Source: Paenibacillus profundus
GTDB taxonomy: Bacteria; Bacillota; Bacilli; Paenibacillales; Paenibacillaceae
Direction of reading: 5' to 3'
Assembly: GCF_021369635.1 (NCBI RefSeq)
Contig: NZ_JAJNBZ010000001.1
Location: forward strand, 310,001 to 374,000
DNA length: 64,000 nucleotides
Below the pieces are notes generated by a model. It was not told the DNA's origin, searched no databases, and saw only the letters and a list, made by a program, of their open reading frames with translations. This document shows, piece by piece, positions 53,383-63,360 of this stretch. A program made the translations under genes and the position numbers. The number at the start of each line of letters is the position of its first letter. Position 1 is the stretch's first letter.

Positions 53383-54364
53383 TGCCATGGGCGGAGACCA
53401 TGCACCGAAGTGCAATGTGGAAGGCGCCCTCGCGGCGGCGAAAGAGTGGCCCGACATTGAATTGCTGCTGGTCGGGGACGAAGGGAAGCTGTCGCCGTTG
53501 ATGGCAACCCAGCTGTCCAATGTCCGCATCGTGCACGCTGCGGATACGATTAATGCAGATGACGAGCCTGTGAAGGCGGTAAGGCGCAAGAAGGAAGCCT
53601 CCATGGTCGTTGCCGGTCGAATGGTGCGCGAAGGCGAGGCCGACTGCATGATTTCTGCCGGCAATACGGGTGCCTTAATGACGACTGGCCTCTTAGTCGT
53701 CGGACGTATGAACGGTGTGGAACGGCCTGCCTTGGCGCCGATGATTCCGACGATGGACGGCCGCGGGGTGCTTGCGCTGGATTTAGGGGCCAACATGGAT
53801 GCGAAGCCGGAGCATCTCGCGCAATACGCGCTTATGGGCAGCATTTACCGGGAGAAGGCGCACGGCATTGTGAACCCGCGTGTCGGGCTGCTTAACGTCG
53901 GAACGGAAGCGATGAAGGGAAATGAACTAACGAAGCTCGTCTACCCGCAGCTTGCTGAATTGCCGATTCACTTTGTCGGCAACGTCGAGGCCAGGGATGT
54001 GCTGGAGAGCAACTGTGACGTGCTCGTTTGTGACGGATTTGTCGGCAACGTCATGCTGAAATCGCTGGAAGGCACGGCGGGTTCGTTGTTCAGTGTGCTG
54101 AAGCAGGAATTTACCCGTTCTTGGTACACGAAGCTTGCAGCGGCTATCCTGATGCCGGGCTTGAAGCGTCTGCGCAAGATTATGGATTACAAAGAGCACG
54201 GAGGAGCTCCGCTGCTCGGATTGAATGGCTTGGTCATTAAGGCGCACGGTTCTTCGGATTCGCGCGCGATTGAAAATGCCATTCGCCAAGCGCGGATGGC
54301 GCTGCAGAACGAATTAATCCAAACGATTTCCATGGGAGTCGGAGGAAGCAATAGTGGAAAGTGA
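53366..54364 (+). CDS. plsX: Phosphate acyltransferase PlsX
   Basis: PlsX converts acyl-ACP and phosphate to acyl-phosphate, the first committed step of phosphatidic acid synthesis with PlsY. The 332-residue protein has MRIAIDAMGGDHAPKCNVEG at the start, ISAGNTGALM, LDLGANMDAKPEHLAQYA and NGLVIKAHGSS. GAAGGAGGAG lies before the ATG inside the end of fapR. fabH follows 10 bases later. Confidence 0.97.
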   Translation: MRIAIDAMGGDHAPKCNVEGALAAAKEWPDIELLLVGDEGKLSPLMATQLSNVRIVHAADTINADDEPVKAVRRKKEASMVVAGRMVREGEADCMISAGNTGALMTTGLLVVGRMNGVERPALAPMIPTMDGRGVLALDLGANMDAKPEHLAQYALMGSIYREKAHGIVNPRVGLLNVGTEAMKGNELTKLVYPQLAELPIHFVGNVEARDVLESNCDVLVCDGFVGNVMLKSLEGTAGSLFSVLKQEFTRSWYTKLAAAILMPGLKRLRKIMDYKEHGGAPLLGLNGLVIKAHGSSDSRAIENAIRQARMALQNELIQTISMGVGGSNSGK

Positions 54365-54374
54365 GTGATGCGTA

Positions 54375-55361
54375 ATGAGTTTGCGTTCGGTTGGCATTAT
54401 CGGTACTGGGAAATATGTACCCGAACGCGTGTTGACCAACAGTGATATGGAGAAGATGGTCGAGACGAGTGATGAATGGATCGTGTCCCGTACGGGAATT
54501 AAAGAGCGGCGCATTGCCGCGGAGCATGAAGCGACGTCGGATTTGGCATTTCATGCTGCCGAACAGGCACTTAAAGCAGCCGGTATTACAGCTGAACAGC
54601 TAGATTTGATTGTGGTGACTACCGTAACACCGGATACGACGTTCCCCTCGACGGCCTGCCTTGTTCAGGAGCGCCTTGGTGCCAAGCGTGCCGCTGCCTT
54701 TGATTTGTCCGCGGCTTGCTCGGGCTTCGTATATGGACTGGCTAATGCGAGCAACTTTATCGCGATGGGCATATACAAGTATGCACTAGTCATCGGTGCG
54801 GAATGCTTATCCCGGATTACGGATTACACGGATCGCAATACGTGCATCCTGTTCGGCGACGGTGCGGGTGCCGCTGTATTAGGGCCTGTCCCGGAAGGAC
54901 GCGGGTTCAAGTCGTTCGTGCTTGGCGCGGATGGTGGCGGTGGCGAGCTGCTGAAGCTGGAAGCAGGCGGATCGCGCATGCCGGCTTCAAGTGAAACGGT
55001 TCAGAACAAGCGCCATTATATTTACATGAACGGTCGTGAAGTATTCAAGTTTGCCGTGCGCATTATGGGAAGCGCGGCGGAAGAGGCGCTTGCCAAGGCT
55101 GGCAAGACCAAAGAAGATATCGATCTTCTCGTCCCGCATCAGGCGAATACGCGCATTATCCATGCTGCGCTTGAGCGCTTGAACTTGCCGGAAGAGAAGT
55201 GCATGATTAATTTGCCGCGTTATGCCAACACATCGGCAGCATCGATTCCGCTCGCGCTGGCAGAGGCGGTCGAGGAAGGACGAGTCCGCGAGGGAGACAC
55301 GATTCTTCTTGTCGGCTTCGGCGGCGGCTTGACTTGGAGCGCTTCGGTTATAGAGTGGTAA
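54375..55361 (+). CDS. fabH: 3-oxoacyl-ACP synthase III
   Basis: FabH starts fatty acid chains by condensing an acyl-CoA primer with malonyl-ACP; in this group branched primers (isobutyryl, methylbutyryl) are usual. The 328-residue enzyme has the triad Cys115 (SAACSGFVYG), His in LVPHQANTRI and Asn in YANTSAAS. Its place within the plsX-fabD operon, rather than elsewhere, is typical of Paenibacillus-like genomes. Confidence 0.96.
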   Translation: MSLRSVGIIGTGKYVPERVLTNSDMEKMVETSDEWIVSRTGIKERRIAAEHEATSDLAFHAAEQALKAAGITAEQLDLIVVTTVTPDTTFPSTACLVQERLGAKRAAAFDLSAACSGFVYGLANASNFIAMGIYKYALVIGAECLSRITDYTDRNTCILFGDGAGAAVLGPVPEGRGFKSFVLGADGGGGELLKLEAGGSRMPASSETVQNKRHYIYMNGREVFKFAVRIMGSAAEEALAKAGKTKEDIDLLVPHQANTRIIHAALERLNLPEEKCMINLPRYANTSAASIPLALAEAVEEGRVREGDTILLVGFGGGLTWSASVIEW

Positions 55362-55376
55362 GAAGGAGTGGACAAC

Positions 55377-56303
55377 ATGGGGAAAATGGCATTCATCTTT
55401 CCAGGGCAAGGATCGCAAGCTGTCGGGATGGGTAAGGATGTATATGACGCTGTACCGGCTTCTCGCGCGGCGTTCGACACGGCTGAACGTGTGCTTGGCT
55501 TCCCGCTTAGCGAGATGGTGTTCGACGGCCCAGATAGCGATTTGAAGCAGACGGCCAATACGCAGCCAGCTCTTTTGACGACAAGCTACGCGCTATACAA
55601 GGCGTTCGCAGCTAAAGGAATTCAACCGGATTACGTGGCAGGGCACAGTCTGGGAGAATATAGCGCACTCGTCATTGCCGGCGTGCTCCGGTATGAGGAT
55701 GCCGTTGCTATCGTGCGCCAGCGTGGTCAATTCATGGAACAGGCTGTACCGAGCGGACAGGGAGCAATGGCAGCCGTGCTTGGTGCCGAGCGCGAACGAT
55801 TAGGTGCGCTCTGTGACGACATTACTGCCGATACTGCGCCTGTCGAGATGGCAAATGTCAACTGTCCGGGGCAAATCGTCGTATCCGGTTCGAATGCCGG
55901 AGTTCAAGCGCTGGTGGAGCGAGGGAAAGAAGCGGGCGCCAAACGCGTCATTCCGCTCGAAGTGAGCGGCCCATTCCATTCGACGTTGATGAAGCCCGCA
56001 GCAGAACGTCTAGGGGAGGCACTGCGTGATGTGACTATGCAGGACGCTCACATCCCTGTTGTCGCCAATGTGTCCGCCCGTCCTGAGCAGCAAGGAGAAC
56101 GCATTCGGCAATTGCTTGTCGAGCAGGTATTCTCACCTGTACTGTGGGAGGATAGCGTTCGTTACATGATCGAACAGGGTGTCGATACGTTTGTTGAAAT
56201 CGGTGCGGGTACGGTTTTGGCAGGACTTGTGAAAAAAATTGACAGATCCGTACGCGTTATTTCGATTAACAGCCTGGAAGCTATCGAAGCTTACGAATCT
56301 TAG
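55377..56303 (+). CDS. fabD: Malonyl-CoA:ACP transacylase
   Basis: FabD loads malonate onto ACP. The 308-residue enzyme has the PGQGSQAVGMG start, nucleophile Ser91 in GHSLGEYSAL and His in GPFHSTLMKPA. ATG 55377 is chosen over GTG 55368 because AAGGAG (8-base spacing) would overlap the GTG. It could in principle also serve discrete polyketide carriers, but the megasynthases have their own ATs. Confidence 0.96.
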   Translation: MGKMAFIFPGQGSQAVGMGKDVYDAVPASRAAFDTAERVLGFPLSEMVFDGPDSDLKQTANTQPALLTTSYALYKAFAAKGIQPDYVAGHSLGEYSALVIAGVLRYEDAVAIVRQRGQFMEQAVPSGQGAMAAVLGAERERLGALCDDITADTAPVEMANVNCPGQIVVSGSNAGVQALVERGKEAGAKRVIPLEVSGPFHSTLMKPAAERLGEALRDVTMQDAHIPVVANVSARPEQQGERIRQLLVEQVFSPVLWEDSVRYMIEQGVDTFVEIGAGTVLAGLVKKIDRSVRVISINSLEAIEAYES

Positions 56304-56337
56304 TTGATAAAGCTTTGTAGCTAGCAAAAACAACAAT

Positions 56338-56366
56338 CGGGCGCAGCCCGCTGCGGCGTGCGCCCG
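56338..56366 (+). other. GC-rich hairpin between fabD and fabG
   Basis: CGGGCGCA (56338-56345) pairs perfectly with TGCGCCCG (56359-56366). No T-run follows, so it is more likely an RNA processing, stability or attenuation element than a terminator. Confidence 0.5.
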
Positions 56367-56392
56367 GAACCTGTCAAGGGAGGGAAATATCG

Positions 56393-57139
56393 ATGTCCAG
56401 CTTGGAAGGCAAAGTTGCTCTCGTAACAGGAGCTTCGCGCGGTATCGGACGTGCTATCGCACTCAGTCTGGCGGAAGCCGGGGCAGACGTCGTCGTGAAT
56501 TATGCCGGAAGCGAAGCTGCGGCTAACGATACGGCAGCGGCCATTGAAGCGCTAGGGCGCAAGGCGCTAACCGTCAAAGCGAACGTAGGCAAAGCGGAAG
56601 AAGCTGAGCAGCTTGTCAAGACGACCTTGGAACAGATGGGACGAATTGATATTCTGGTGAATAATGCCGGCATTACAAGAGATAATTTAATTATGCGTAT
56701 GAAAGAAGAAGAGTTCGACCAAGTCATTGAAACGAACCTAAAAGGCGTGTTCAATTGCATTAAATCGGTCACTCGCCCGATGATGAAACAGCGCTCGGGA
56801 CGCATCATTAATATTTCTTCCGTTGTAGGCGTAATCGGCAATCCAGGACAAGCGAACTATGTTGCGGCGAAAGCCGGCGTCATCGGCCTCACGAAGGCAT
56901 CCGCGCGTGAACTCGCTTCCCGCGGCATTACGGTCAATTGTGTCGCTCCCGGTTTCATTGAAACCGATATGACAGACGCACTGCCCGAGGAGTATAGACA
57001 GCAGCTGCTTGCGCAAATTCCGCTCGCCCGCCTAGGTCAGCCGGAGCATATCGCCAAGACGGTGCGCTTCCTTGCTTCGGAGGATGCTGAATATATGACC
57101 GGACAGACAATTCATGTCGATGGAGGCATGTACATGTAG
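56393..57139 (+). CDS. fabG: 3-oxoacyl-ACP reductase
   Basis: FabG reduces beta-ketoacyl-ACP with NADPH in fatty acid elongation. The 248-residue short-chain dehydrogenase has [11 protein letters not shown] (cofactor loop), NNAGITRDN, and the catalytic Ser-Tyr-Lys set (IINISSVVG, then NYVAAKAGV). Length matches the family. AAGGGAGGG precedes the ATG. Confidence 0.96.
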   Translation: MSSLEGKVALVTGASRGIGRAIALSLAEAGADVVVNYAGSEAAANDTAAAIEALGRKALTVKANVGKAEEAEQLVKTTLEQMGRIDILVNNAGITRDNLIMRMKEEEFDQVIETNLKGVFNCIKSVTRPMMKQRSGRIINISSVVGVIGNPGQANYVAAKAGVIGLTKASARELASRGITVNCVAPGFIETDMTDALPEEYRQQLLAQIPLARLGQPEHIAKTVRFLASEDAEYMTGQTIHVDGGMYM

Positions 57140-57197
57140 GGCTTTCCAGTCTATGAAAACATGGACTTTAAGCATTTTTTTGTTAGCCGTTTTAATA

Positions 57198-57226
57198 TGG
57201 CAATTTAAAACGATTTCTCGTATAAT
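57198..57226 (+). promoter_or_regulatory. Probable promoter of acpP
   Basis: Perfect TATAAT at 57221-57226 with a weak -35 (TGGCAA at 57198) 17 bases away, just before the acpP ribosome binding site. It may give acpP extra expression inside the fab operon. Confidence 0.5.
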
Positions 57227-57247
57227 ACCAAAGAGGAGGTGAACCGG

Positions 57248-57484
57248 ATGTCAGCAGAAGTGTTGGAGCGTGTAAAACGCATCATCATTGAGCGCCTTGG
57301 CGTAGATGAAGCGGAAGTAACGCTTGAAGCATCTTTTAAGGATGATCTTGGCGCTGATTCCCTCGATGTTGTGGAATTGGTGATGGAATTAGAAGATGAG
57401 TTTGATATGGAAATCTCTGATGAAGACGCAGAGAAAATTACTTCAGTTGGAGAAGTAGTGAATTACATACAATCTCATAAGTAA
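57248..57484 (+). CDS. acpP: Acyl carrier protein of fatty acid synthesis
   Basis: A 78-residue ACP with the phosphopantetheine site Ser38 in [21 protein letters not shown] 57248 follows the strong site AGGAGGTG; the GTG at 57239 lies inside that site. It serves FabH, FabD, FabG and FabF, and PlsX. Confidence 0.97.
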   Translation: MSAEVLERVKRIIIERLGVDEAEVTLEASFKDDLGADSLDVVELVMELEDEFDMEISDEDAEKITSVGEVVNYIQSHK

Positions 57485-57493
57485 GCTTGTAAG

Positions 57494-57518
57494 AGTCCCG
57501 TTCTTCATTAGCGGGACT
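57494..57518 (+). terminator. Hairpin after acpP
   Basis: AGTCCCG pairs with CGGGACT around an 11-base loop; the tail (TCTCCTC) is only weakly T-rich, so partial termination or attenuation before fabF is more likely than a full stop. Confidence 0.5.
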
Positions 57519-57610
57519 TCTCCTCATTATTAGATTATGTATGTTAATGCGTCGCAGGCGCGTACAATAAATAGAAGCACGGAACTGTATATAATAGAGG
57601 TGATTTCATT

Positions 57611-58849
57611 TTGAAGCACAGGGTTGTGGTGACCGGCATGGGCGTCGTAACCGCTCTCGGTTCGGACCTTGAAACATTTTGGAACAGCTTGCTGGAAGGC
57701 AAGTCAGGTGTATCCCGAGTCGAGGCATTTGATGTGACGGATTATCCGACGCAAATTGCCGCATCCGTGAAAGACTTTAATCCAGAAGCGTACATGGAGA
57801 AGAAGGAAGCGCGCCGAATGGACCGTTTTGTCCAATTTGCCGTCGCGGCCAGCAAGAACGCTTTGGAGGATGCAAAGCTGAATGTGAAGGAACAGACTGA
57901 TCCGGATCGTGTCGGCGTTATTGTCGGCTCAGGTATTGGCGGTCTGGGAACTTGGGAAGAGCAGCATACGATTTTGATGGAAAAAGGCGTAAAACGCGTC
58001 AGTCCTTTCTTCATTCCGATGATGATCGCGAACATGGCTTCCGGTCAGGTGTCCATGAAAGTGGGCGCGCGCGGACCGAACACGGCGGCAGTGTCCGCTT
58101 GTGCGACAGGGACGCATTCCATCGGCGACGCTTACAAGATTATTCAGCGCGGCGACGCTGACGTTATGATTTGCGGCGGCGCAGAAGCAACGATTCGTCC
58201 AATCGGGATGGCTGGATTCTGTTCCATGCGGGCGATGTCTACGCGCAATGACGAGCCTGAACGCGCGAGCCGTCCTTTCGATGTCGATCGAGACGGGTTC
58301 ATAATGGGTGAAGGCGCCGGCGTTCTCATTCTCGAATCGCTGGAGCATGCGTTGCAGCGCGGTGCGCGTATTTATGCGGAAATGGCAGGCTACGGCATGG
58401 GTGCTGACGCACATCATATGACTGAGCCGGATCCGACAGGGGCAGCGCTGTGTATGACACGCGCCATTCGCGATGCGGAAATGAAGCCGGAACAAATTGA
58501 TTATATTAATGCGCACGGCACGTCCACGCCGGTTGGAGACAAATCGGAAACGACGGCGATTAAAAGCGCATTAGGGGAACATGCTTATAAGGTAGCGGTA
58601 AGTTCGACGAAATCGATGACAGGACATTTGCTTGGCGCAGCCGGCGGTGTGGAAGCGGTCATTTGCAGCTTGGCACTGACGCATGGTATCATTCCGCCAA
58701 CGATTAACTTGGAGAATCAAGATCCTGAATGCGACCTGGATTACGTGCCGAATGTGCCGCGTCAAGCGGATGTGCAGGTAGCCATGTCGAACTCATTCGG
58801 ATTCGGAGGACACAACGCTACGATTCTCTTGAAGAAATTCGAAGCATAA
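57611..58849 (+). CDS. fabF: 3-oxoacyl-ACP synthase II
   Basis: FabF elongates acyl-ACP with malonyl-ACP. The 412-residue enzyme starts with TTG (KHRVVVTGMGVVTALG) behind AGAGGTGATT. It has Cys164 in SACATGTHSIG, INAHGTSTPVGD (His) and SMTGHLLGAAGGVE (His), plus the C-terminal SNSFGFGGHNA. Length matches the family. Confidence 0.96.
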   Translation: MKHRVVVTGMGVVTALGSDLETFWNSLLEGKSGVSRVEAFDVTDYPTQIAASVKDFNPEAYMEKKEARRMDRFVQFAVAASKNALEDAKLNVKEQTDPDRVGVIVGSGIGGLGTWEEQHTILMEKGVKRVSPFFIPMMIANMASGQVSMKVGARGPNTAAVSACATGTHSIGDAYKIIQRGDADVMICGGAEATIRPIGMAGFCSMRAMSTRNDEPERASRPFDVDRDGFIMGEGAGVLILESLEHALQRGARIYAEMAGYGMGADAHHMTEPDPTGAALCMTRAIRDAEMKPEQIDYINAHGTSTPVGDKSETTAIKSALGEHAYKVAVSSTKSMTGHLLGAAGGVEAVICSLALTHGIIPPTINLENQDPECDLDYVPNVPRQADVQVAMSNSFGFGGHNATILLKKFEA

Positions 58850-58861
58850 GGAGTCAGACTG

Positions 58862-59560
58862 TTGAGTGTAGAATTGAAGCAGTTACAGCAGAAACTGAAC
58901 ATTCATTTTCGTAACAGGCAGCTGTTAAAACAGGCGTTTACCCATGCTTCCTATGTAAACGAACATCGCTTCGGTCAGCACCAAGACAATGAACGCCTTG
59001 AATTTTTGGGCGATGCTGTGTTGGAGCTGACGGTGTCAGAATTTTTGTTTCATCAATGTCCGACACGGCCCGAAGGAGAATTGACAAAGATGCGGGCCTC
59101 CATCGTGTGTGAGCCTTCTCTCGTCAAATTTGCCAATCAATTGCACTTTGGCAAGTATGTGCTGCTTGGCAAGGGAGAAGAACTGACTGGTGGGCGAACA
59201 CGTCCTGCGTTGTTGGCCGATGTCTTTGAGTCGTTTATCGGTGCGCTATATTTGGATCAAGGGTTAGAGGCGGCTCGAGAGTTTTTGCGCCGCCATATCT
59301 TCCCTCAGATCACGCTCGACGGCAAGCTGCAGACGAATGATTATAAGACGCAGCTGCAGGAGTTGACGCAGCATCACAATTTAGGCGCGCTTGAGTATCG
59401 TATCGTGGAGGAACGTGGGCCGGCACATGAGCGGGAGTTCGTATCCGAAGTTGTCATGGGAGAAGAATGTCTGGGTCGCGGTATTGGCCGTTCAAAGAAA
59501 GAAGCCGAACAACAGGCGGCGGCGCAGGCACTTGAGCACTTAATCATTCCGAAATTATAA
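58862..59560 (+). CDS. rnc: Ribonuclease III
   Basis: RNase III cuts double-stranded RNA in rRNA and mRNA processing. The 232-residue protein has the catalytic signature [21 protein letters not shown], a second acidic site ([14 protein letters not shown]) and a C-terminal double-stranded RNA binding domain (about 160-230, [11 protein letters not shown]...[18 protein letters not shown]). TTG 58862 follows AAGGAG with 8-base spacing. Confidence 0.96.
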   Translation: MSVELKQLQQKLNIHFRNRQLLKQAFTHASYVNEHRFGQHQDNERLEFLGDAVLELTVSEFLFHQCPTRPEGELTKMRASIVCEPSLVKFANQLHFGKYVLLGKGEELTGGRTRPALLADVFESFIGALYLDQGLEAAREFLRRHIFPQITLDGKLQTNDYKTQLQELTQHHNLGALEYRIVEERGPAHEREFVSEVVMGEECLGRGIGRSKKEAEQQAAAQALEHLIIPKL

Positions 59561-59601
59561 CGTACTGTAAAGGCCGGCGCTTCGTCGTCGGCCGGTTTCG
59601 C

Positions 59602-59676
59602 AGAAAGAGCAAAGAACAGCGCGCGGGACGAAGCGGAAGGCATTCCGTGTACAGGCTGGTTTTTGCTCTTTCTTTG
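59602..59676 (+). terminator. Large hairpin after rnc
   Basis: AGAAAGAGCAAA (59602-59613) pairs perfectly with TTTGCTCTTTCT (59662-59673), and the stem continues inward through AGAACAGC/GCTGGTTT with minor mismatches. It probably ends the fab-rnc transcript. Confidence 0.6.
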
Positions 59677-59739
59677 TCCGAAGTTACGTTAAGCAACAAG
59701 ACCGATAGCAAAAGAGAGCGTCGAACCGGAATAGCGATA

Positions 59740-59748
59740 TGGTACAAT
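59740..59748 (+). promoter_or_regulatory. Extended -10 promoter of smc
   Basis: TGGTACAAT is an extended -10 box about 25 bases before the smc start; the -35 region is weak. It follows the large rnc hairpin, so smc-ftsY likely starts its own transcript. Confidence 0.5.
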
Positions 59749-59772
59749 AAACGTTGAGGTGATTGAAGAACG

Positions 59773-62700
59773 ATGTTCTTAAAACGGTTAGAACTGGCGG
59801 GCTTTAAATCGTTCGCGGATCGGACGGAATTGGAGTTCGTTCAGGGAATTACCGGTGTCGTTGGTCCGAACGGCAGCGGAAAGAGCAACATCTCTGACGC
59901 CATCCGTTGGGTGCTGGGCGAGCAGAGCGCCAAATCCCTCCGGGGCGGAAAGATGGAGGACATCATCTTTGCGGGCAGCGATGCGCGTAAAGCGGTAAAC
60001 GTAGGGGAAGTGTCATTGACGCTGGATAACAGCGATCAGGCACTGCCGCTCGATTTTAATGAAGTTACGGTTACCCGACGTGTTCATCGCAGTGGAGATA
60101 GTGAATATTTTATCAACAAACAGGCGTGCCGATTGAAAGATATAACGGAACTGTTCATGGATACGGGGATAGGGAAAGAAGCGTATTCCATTATCGGACA
60201 GGGGCGGATAGAAGAAATTTTGAGCACACGCTCGGAGGACCGCCGCGGCATTTTTGAAGAAGCTTCCGGTATCGTGAAATATAAATCCCGCAAACGGGAT
60301 GCGAAGAAGAAGCTGGATGAAACGGAGCAAAATTTGCTTCGTATTCACGATCTGGTCGTTGAGCTTGAGGATCAGATCGGGCCGTTGAAGGAGCAATCCG
60401 AGAAAGCGCGTCATTATAAGCAGCTGCGGGAATGGTTGAAGACAAAAGAAATTGCCGTCTACGTCCATCAAATCGAGCAGCTGCATCTGTCTTGGCAGCA
60501 AGCGAACGACAAGCTGGCTGTGCTGAAGGAACGGGAGCTGGCGCTCTCGACGGTGGTGAGCGAGCATGACGCGAAGCTGGAAGTGCACCGCGTGGAGCTG
60601 CGTAAGCTGGAAGAAGAGCTCGAACGTTTGCAGACAACCTTGCTTCACTATAGTGAGGAGTACGAGAAATGTGAAGGTCAAGGGGAAGTGCTGCGTGAAC
60701 GCAAGCGCAATCTGACGGCCAATGAGCAGCAGATGAAGTCGACGCTCTCGACGACGTCCGAACGGATGCGTGCCAAGCAGTTGGAAGTGCATGCCGTGCG
60801 GGAGAAGCTGACCGCGGTAGAGACGGAGCTTGCCGAGATCCGGCGCCATATTCATGCGGAAGAAGCGAAGCTGGTCGGTGTCGTGGGCGGGACGAGCTCA
60901 GACGCGGAAGAAAGCTTAAAGGGCGAGCTGCTTGAAATCATGAATCAAATGGCGCAGCAGCGCAACGATATTCGTTATTACGATCAGCAGAAGGAATCGC
61001 TGCAGAAACGTCTCGATAAGATGAAGCAGGGGCGGAACAAGCGCGAGCAGGAACAGAAGGATCTATGCAAGCGTATGGACGATACGAAGCGTCGAAGTGA
61101 GACGCTGGCGGATGATTTGGCATATATCCGCAATCGTTATCTGCAGGAAAGCGAGCAGTTGAAGAAGGATGAAGTGCTGCTTGACGAGACGCAGCTGGCT
61201 GCGCGGAAGTGGCAGCAGAAAGCCGACGCCTTAGTTTCCCGTCGCGATACGATGAAGGAACTGCAGAATGACTTTGACGGCTTCATGCTCGGAGTGCGCG
61301 AGGTGCTGAAGGCGGCACGCCGCCCGAATGGACTGCAGGGCGTTCATGGGGCTGTGGCAGAGCTCATTCGCGTTCCGGAAGAGCTGGAGACGGCAATCGA
61401 GACAGCGCTCGGTGCGGCATTACAGCACATCGTCATGGAGAACGAAGTGGTGTCCCGCACTGCGATTACATTTTTGAAGCAGCGTCAACTGGGGCGAGCT
61501 ACGTTCCTGCCGCTTGACGTCATCCGCAGCCGTTCGATTCACGATACGGATCGCCGTATCGTAGACGGATTGGATGGCATGATTGGCGTAGCGGCGGACT
61601 TGGTCAAGACGGACAAGGCCTATGCCAACATTGTAGGCAGCCTGCTGGGCAACGTCGTCATTGCGGAGACGCTTGAGGATGCGAACCGCATCGCCGCGAA
61701 GCTGCAGTACCGTTACCGCGTCGTCACCCGCGAAGGGGACGTGGTGAATGCGGGCGGCTCGATGACAGGCGGCAGCTTGAACAAGAAGAGCGCCAATCTA
61801 CTCGGAAGGAAGCGCCAGATTGAACAGCTGGATGCCGAGATTACAGAGACGGATAAGCAGCTCGTCAAGCTGACCGAGTCCATTACAGAATTGAAGCAGC
61901 GCACGACAAGCGGAGTCAAACGTCTCGATGACCTTCGGGAGCAGGGCGAGAGCAAACGTCTAAGCGAACAGCAGCTGGCAAGCGATCTGGCTCAACTGGA
62001 GAAGGAAGAGCGTCAGCTGGCGGAGACGCTTGAAATGGAAGGCCAAGAGCTTGCACACGCAACGGAAGAGATGGCTACGTTGGATGCGGGACGCCGGACG
62101 GCGGAAATACGCCTCGCTGAGCTGAAGATCGATGAGGATCGTCTGCACGTCTCCATTGAATCTGCGGAATCAGCGCGCAAGGCGAATGAGTCCGTGAAGG
62201 AAGAGCTGCAGACGCAGCTGACGGACATGAAGGTCCGGCAAGGGAAGCTGGACCAAGAAATGTTCTCCTTACAAGAGCAATTAAAGCGCGCAGAGCAGGA
62301 AGCGACTGCGTATGAGCAAGAATATACGCAGTTGACGCAAGGGCTCATTCAAGTTCAAATCGATCTGGAAACGGTCGAGCGCGAAACGATGAAGCAGACC
62401 GAGGATCTGAACCACTTCGGGGTTAAAAAGCAGGAAACTGGGAAGCAGATCGAATTCAAGCGTGCTGATCGTGCCCAATCCGTCCAGCGGCTTGAACTTG
62501 CGGAAAGCGATACGAAAGAGCAGCGTACGGAATTAAAGCAAGTGGAAGAGGCAATGCGCCAGACGGAGATTCAAGCGAACCGTCTGGATGTCGAACTCGA
62601 TAATCTGTTGCGCAAGCTGAGCGATGAGTATGAAATCAGCTTCGAACTGGCGAAGCATCGCTATGCAGTGCCGGACAACATTGAAGCGGCGCAGCAAGAG

Positions 62701-63345
62701 GTCCGCGACTTGAAACGGCAAATTTCCGCTCTTGGCGAGGTCAACCTGGGCGCGATTGAAGAGTTCGAACGCGTGAACGAACGCTATCAATATTTGAGCA
62801 AACAGAAGGATGATCTGATCGAAGCGAAGACGACACTATATGAGGTCATTCGCGAAATGGACGAAGAGATGTCGAAGCGGTTCAAAGCGACCTTTGACGA
62901 GATACGCAAGCAATTCGTCGTCGTATTTTCGAAGCTGTTCGGCGGCGGTCGGGCAGATCTCGTCTTGATTGAACCCGAGAACATATTGGAGACGGGCATC
63001 GACATTGTCGCGCAGCCGCCTGGCAAGAAGCTGCAGAATCTACAGTTGCTGTCGGGAGGGGAACGCGCCCTTACAGCCATGGCGCTCTTGTTCGCCATTC
63101 TGCACGTCAAGCCAGTGCCGTTCTGTGTGTTGGACGAGGTAGAAGCGGCTCTGGATGAAGCGAATGTGACCCGTTTCGCACAATATTTGCGGGAATTTTC
63201 CGAGCAGACGCAGTTTATCGTCGTCACGCACCGCAAAGGCACGATGGAGGAAGCGGACGTGTTATACGGCGTTACGATGGAGGAAGGCGGCGTATCGAAA
63301 CTCGTATCCGTCAGACTGGAAGATGATGAAGCAATTATTGCATAA
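59773..63345 (+). CDS. smc: Chromosome partition protein SMC
   Basis: SMC forms the ring-shaped condensin with ScpA and ScpB that organises and segregates the chromosome. The 1190-residue protein has Walker A GPNGSGKSN (31-39), long coiled coils (about 165-500 and 680-1010), the hinge (about 505-680, ending in GGSMTGGS), the ABC signature LSGGERAL (about 1093) and Walker B FCVLDEVEAALDEAN (about 1117). Length and order match the family. GTTGAGGTGATT lies before the ATG. Confidence 0.97.
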   Translation: MFLKRLELAGFKSFADRTELEFVQGITGVVGPNGSGKSNISDAIRWVLGEQSAKSLRGGKMEDIIFAGSDARKAVNVGEVSLTLDNSDQALPLDFNEVTVTRRVHRSGDSEYFINKQACRLKDITELFMDTGIGKEAYSIIGQGRIEEILSTRSEDRRGIFEEASGIVKYKSRKRDAKKKLDETEQNLLRIHDLVVELEDQIGPLKEQSEKARHYKQLREWLKTKEIAVYVHQIEQLHLSWQQANDKLAVLKERELALSTVVSEHDAKLEVHRVELRKLEEELERLQTTLLHYSEEYEKCEGQGEVLRERKRNLTANEQQMKSTLSTTSERMRAKQLEVHAVREKLTAVETELAEIRRHIHAEEAKLVGVVGGTSSDAEESLKGELLEIMNQMAQQRNDIRYYDQQKESLQKRLDKMKQGRNKREQEQKDLCKRMDDTKRRSETLADDLAYIRNRYLQESEQLKKDEVLLDETQLAARKWQQKADALVSRRDTMKELQNDFDGFMLGVREVLKAARRPNGLQGVHGAVAELIRVPEELETAIETALGAALQHIVMENEVVSRTAITFLKQRQLGRATFLPLDVIRSRSIHDTDRRIVDGLDGMIGVAADLVKTDKAYANIVGSLLGNVVIAETLEDANRIAAKLQYRYRVVTREGDVVNAGGSMTGGSLNKKSANLLGRKRQIEQLDAEITETDKQLVKLTESITELKQRTTSGVKRLDDLREQGESKRLSEQQLASDLAQLEKEERQLAETLEMEGQELAHATEEMATLDAGRRTAEIRLAELKIDEDRLHVSIESAESARKANESVKEELQTQLTDMKVRQGKLDQEMFSLQEQLKRAEQEATAYEQEYTQLTQGLIQVQIDLETVERETMKQTEDLNHFGVKKQETGKQIEFKRADRAQSVQRLELAESDTKEQRTELKQVEEAMRQTEIQANRLDVELDNLLRKLSDEYEISFELAKHRYAVPDNIEAAQQEVRDLKRQISALGEVNLGAIEEFERVNERYQYLSKQKDDLIEAKTTLYEVIREMDEEMSKRFKATFDEIRKQFVVVFSKLFGGGRADLVLIEPENILETGIDIVAQPPGKKLQNLQLLSGGERALTAMALLFAILHVKPVPFCVLDEVEAALDEANVTRFAQYLREFSEQTQFIVVTHRKGTMEEADVLYGVTMEEGGVSKLVSVRLEDDEAIIA

Positions 63346-63360
63346 GGAGCGGAGGAGCGC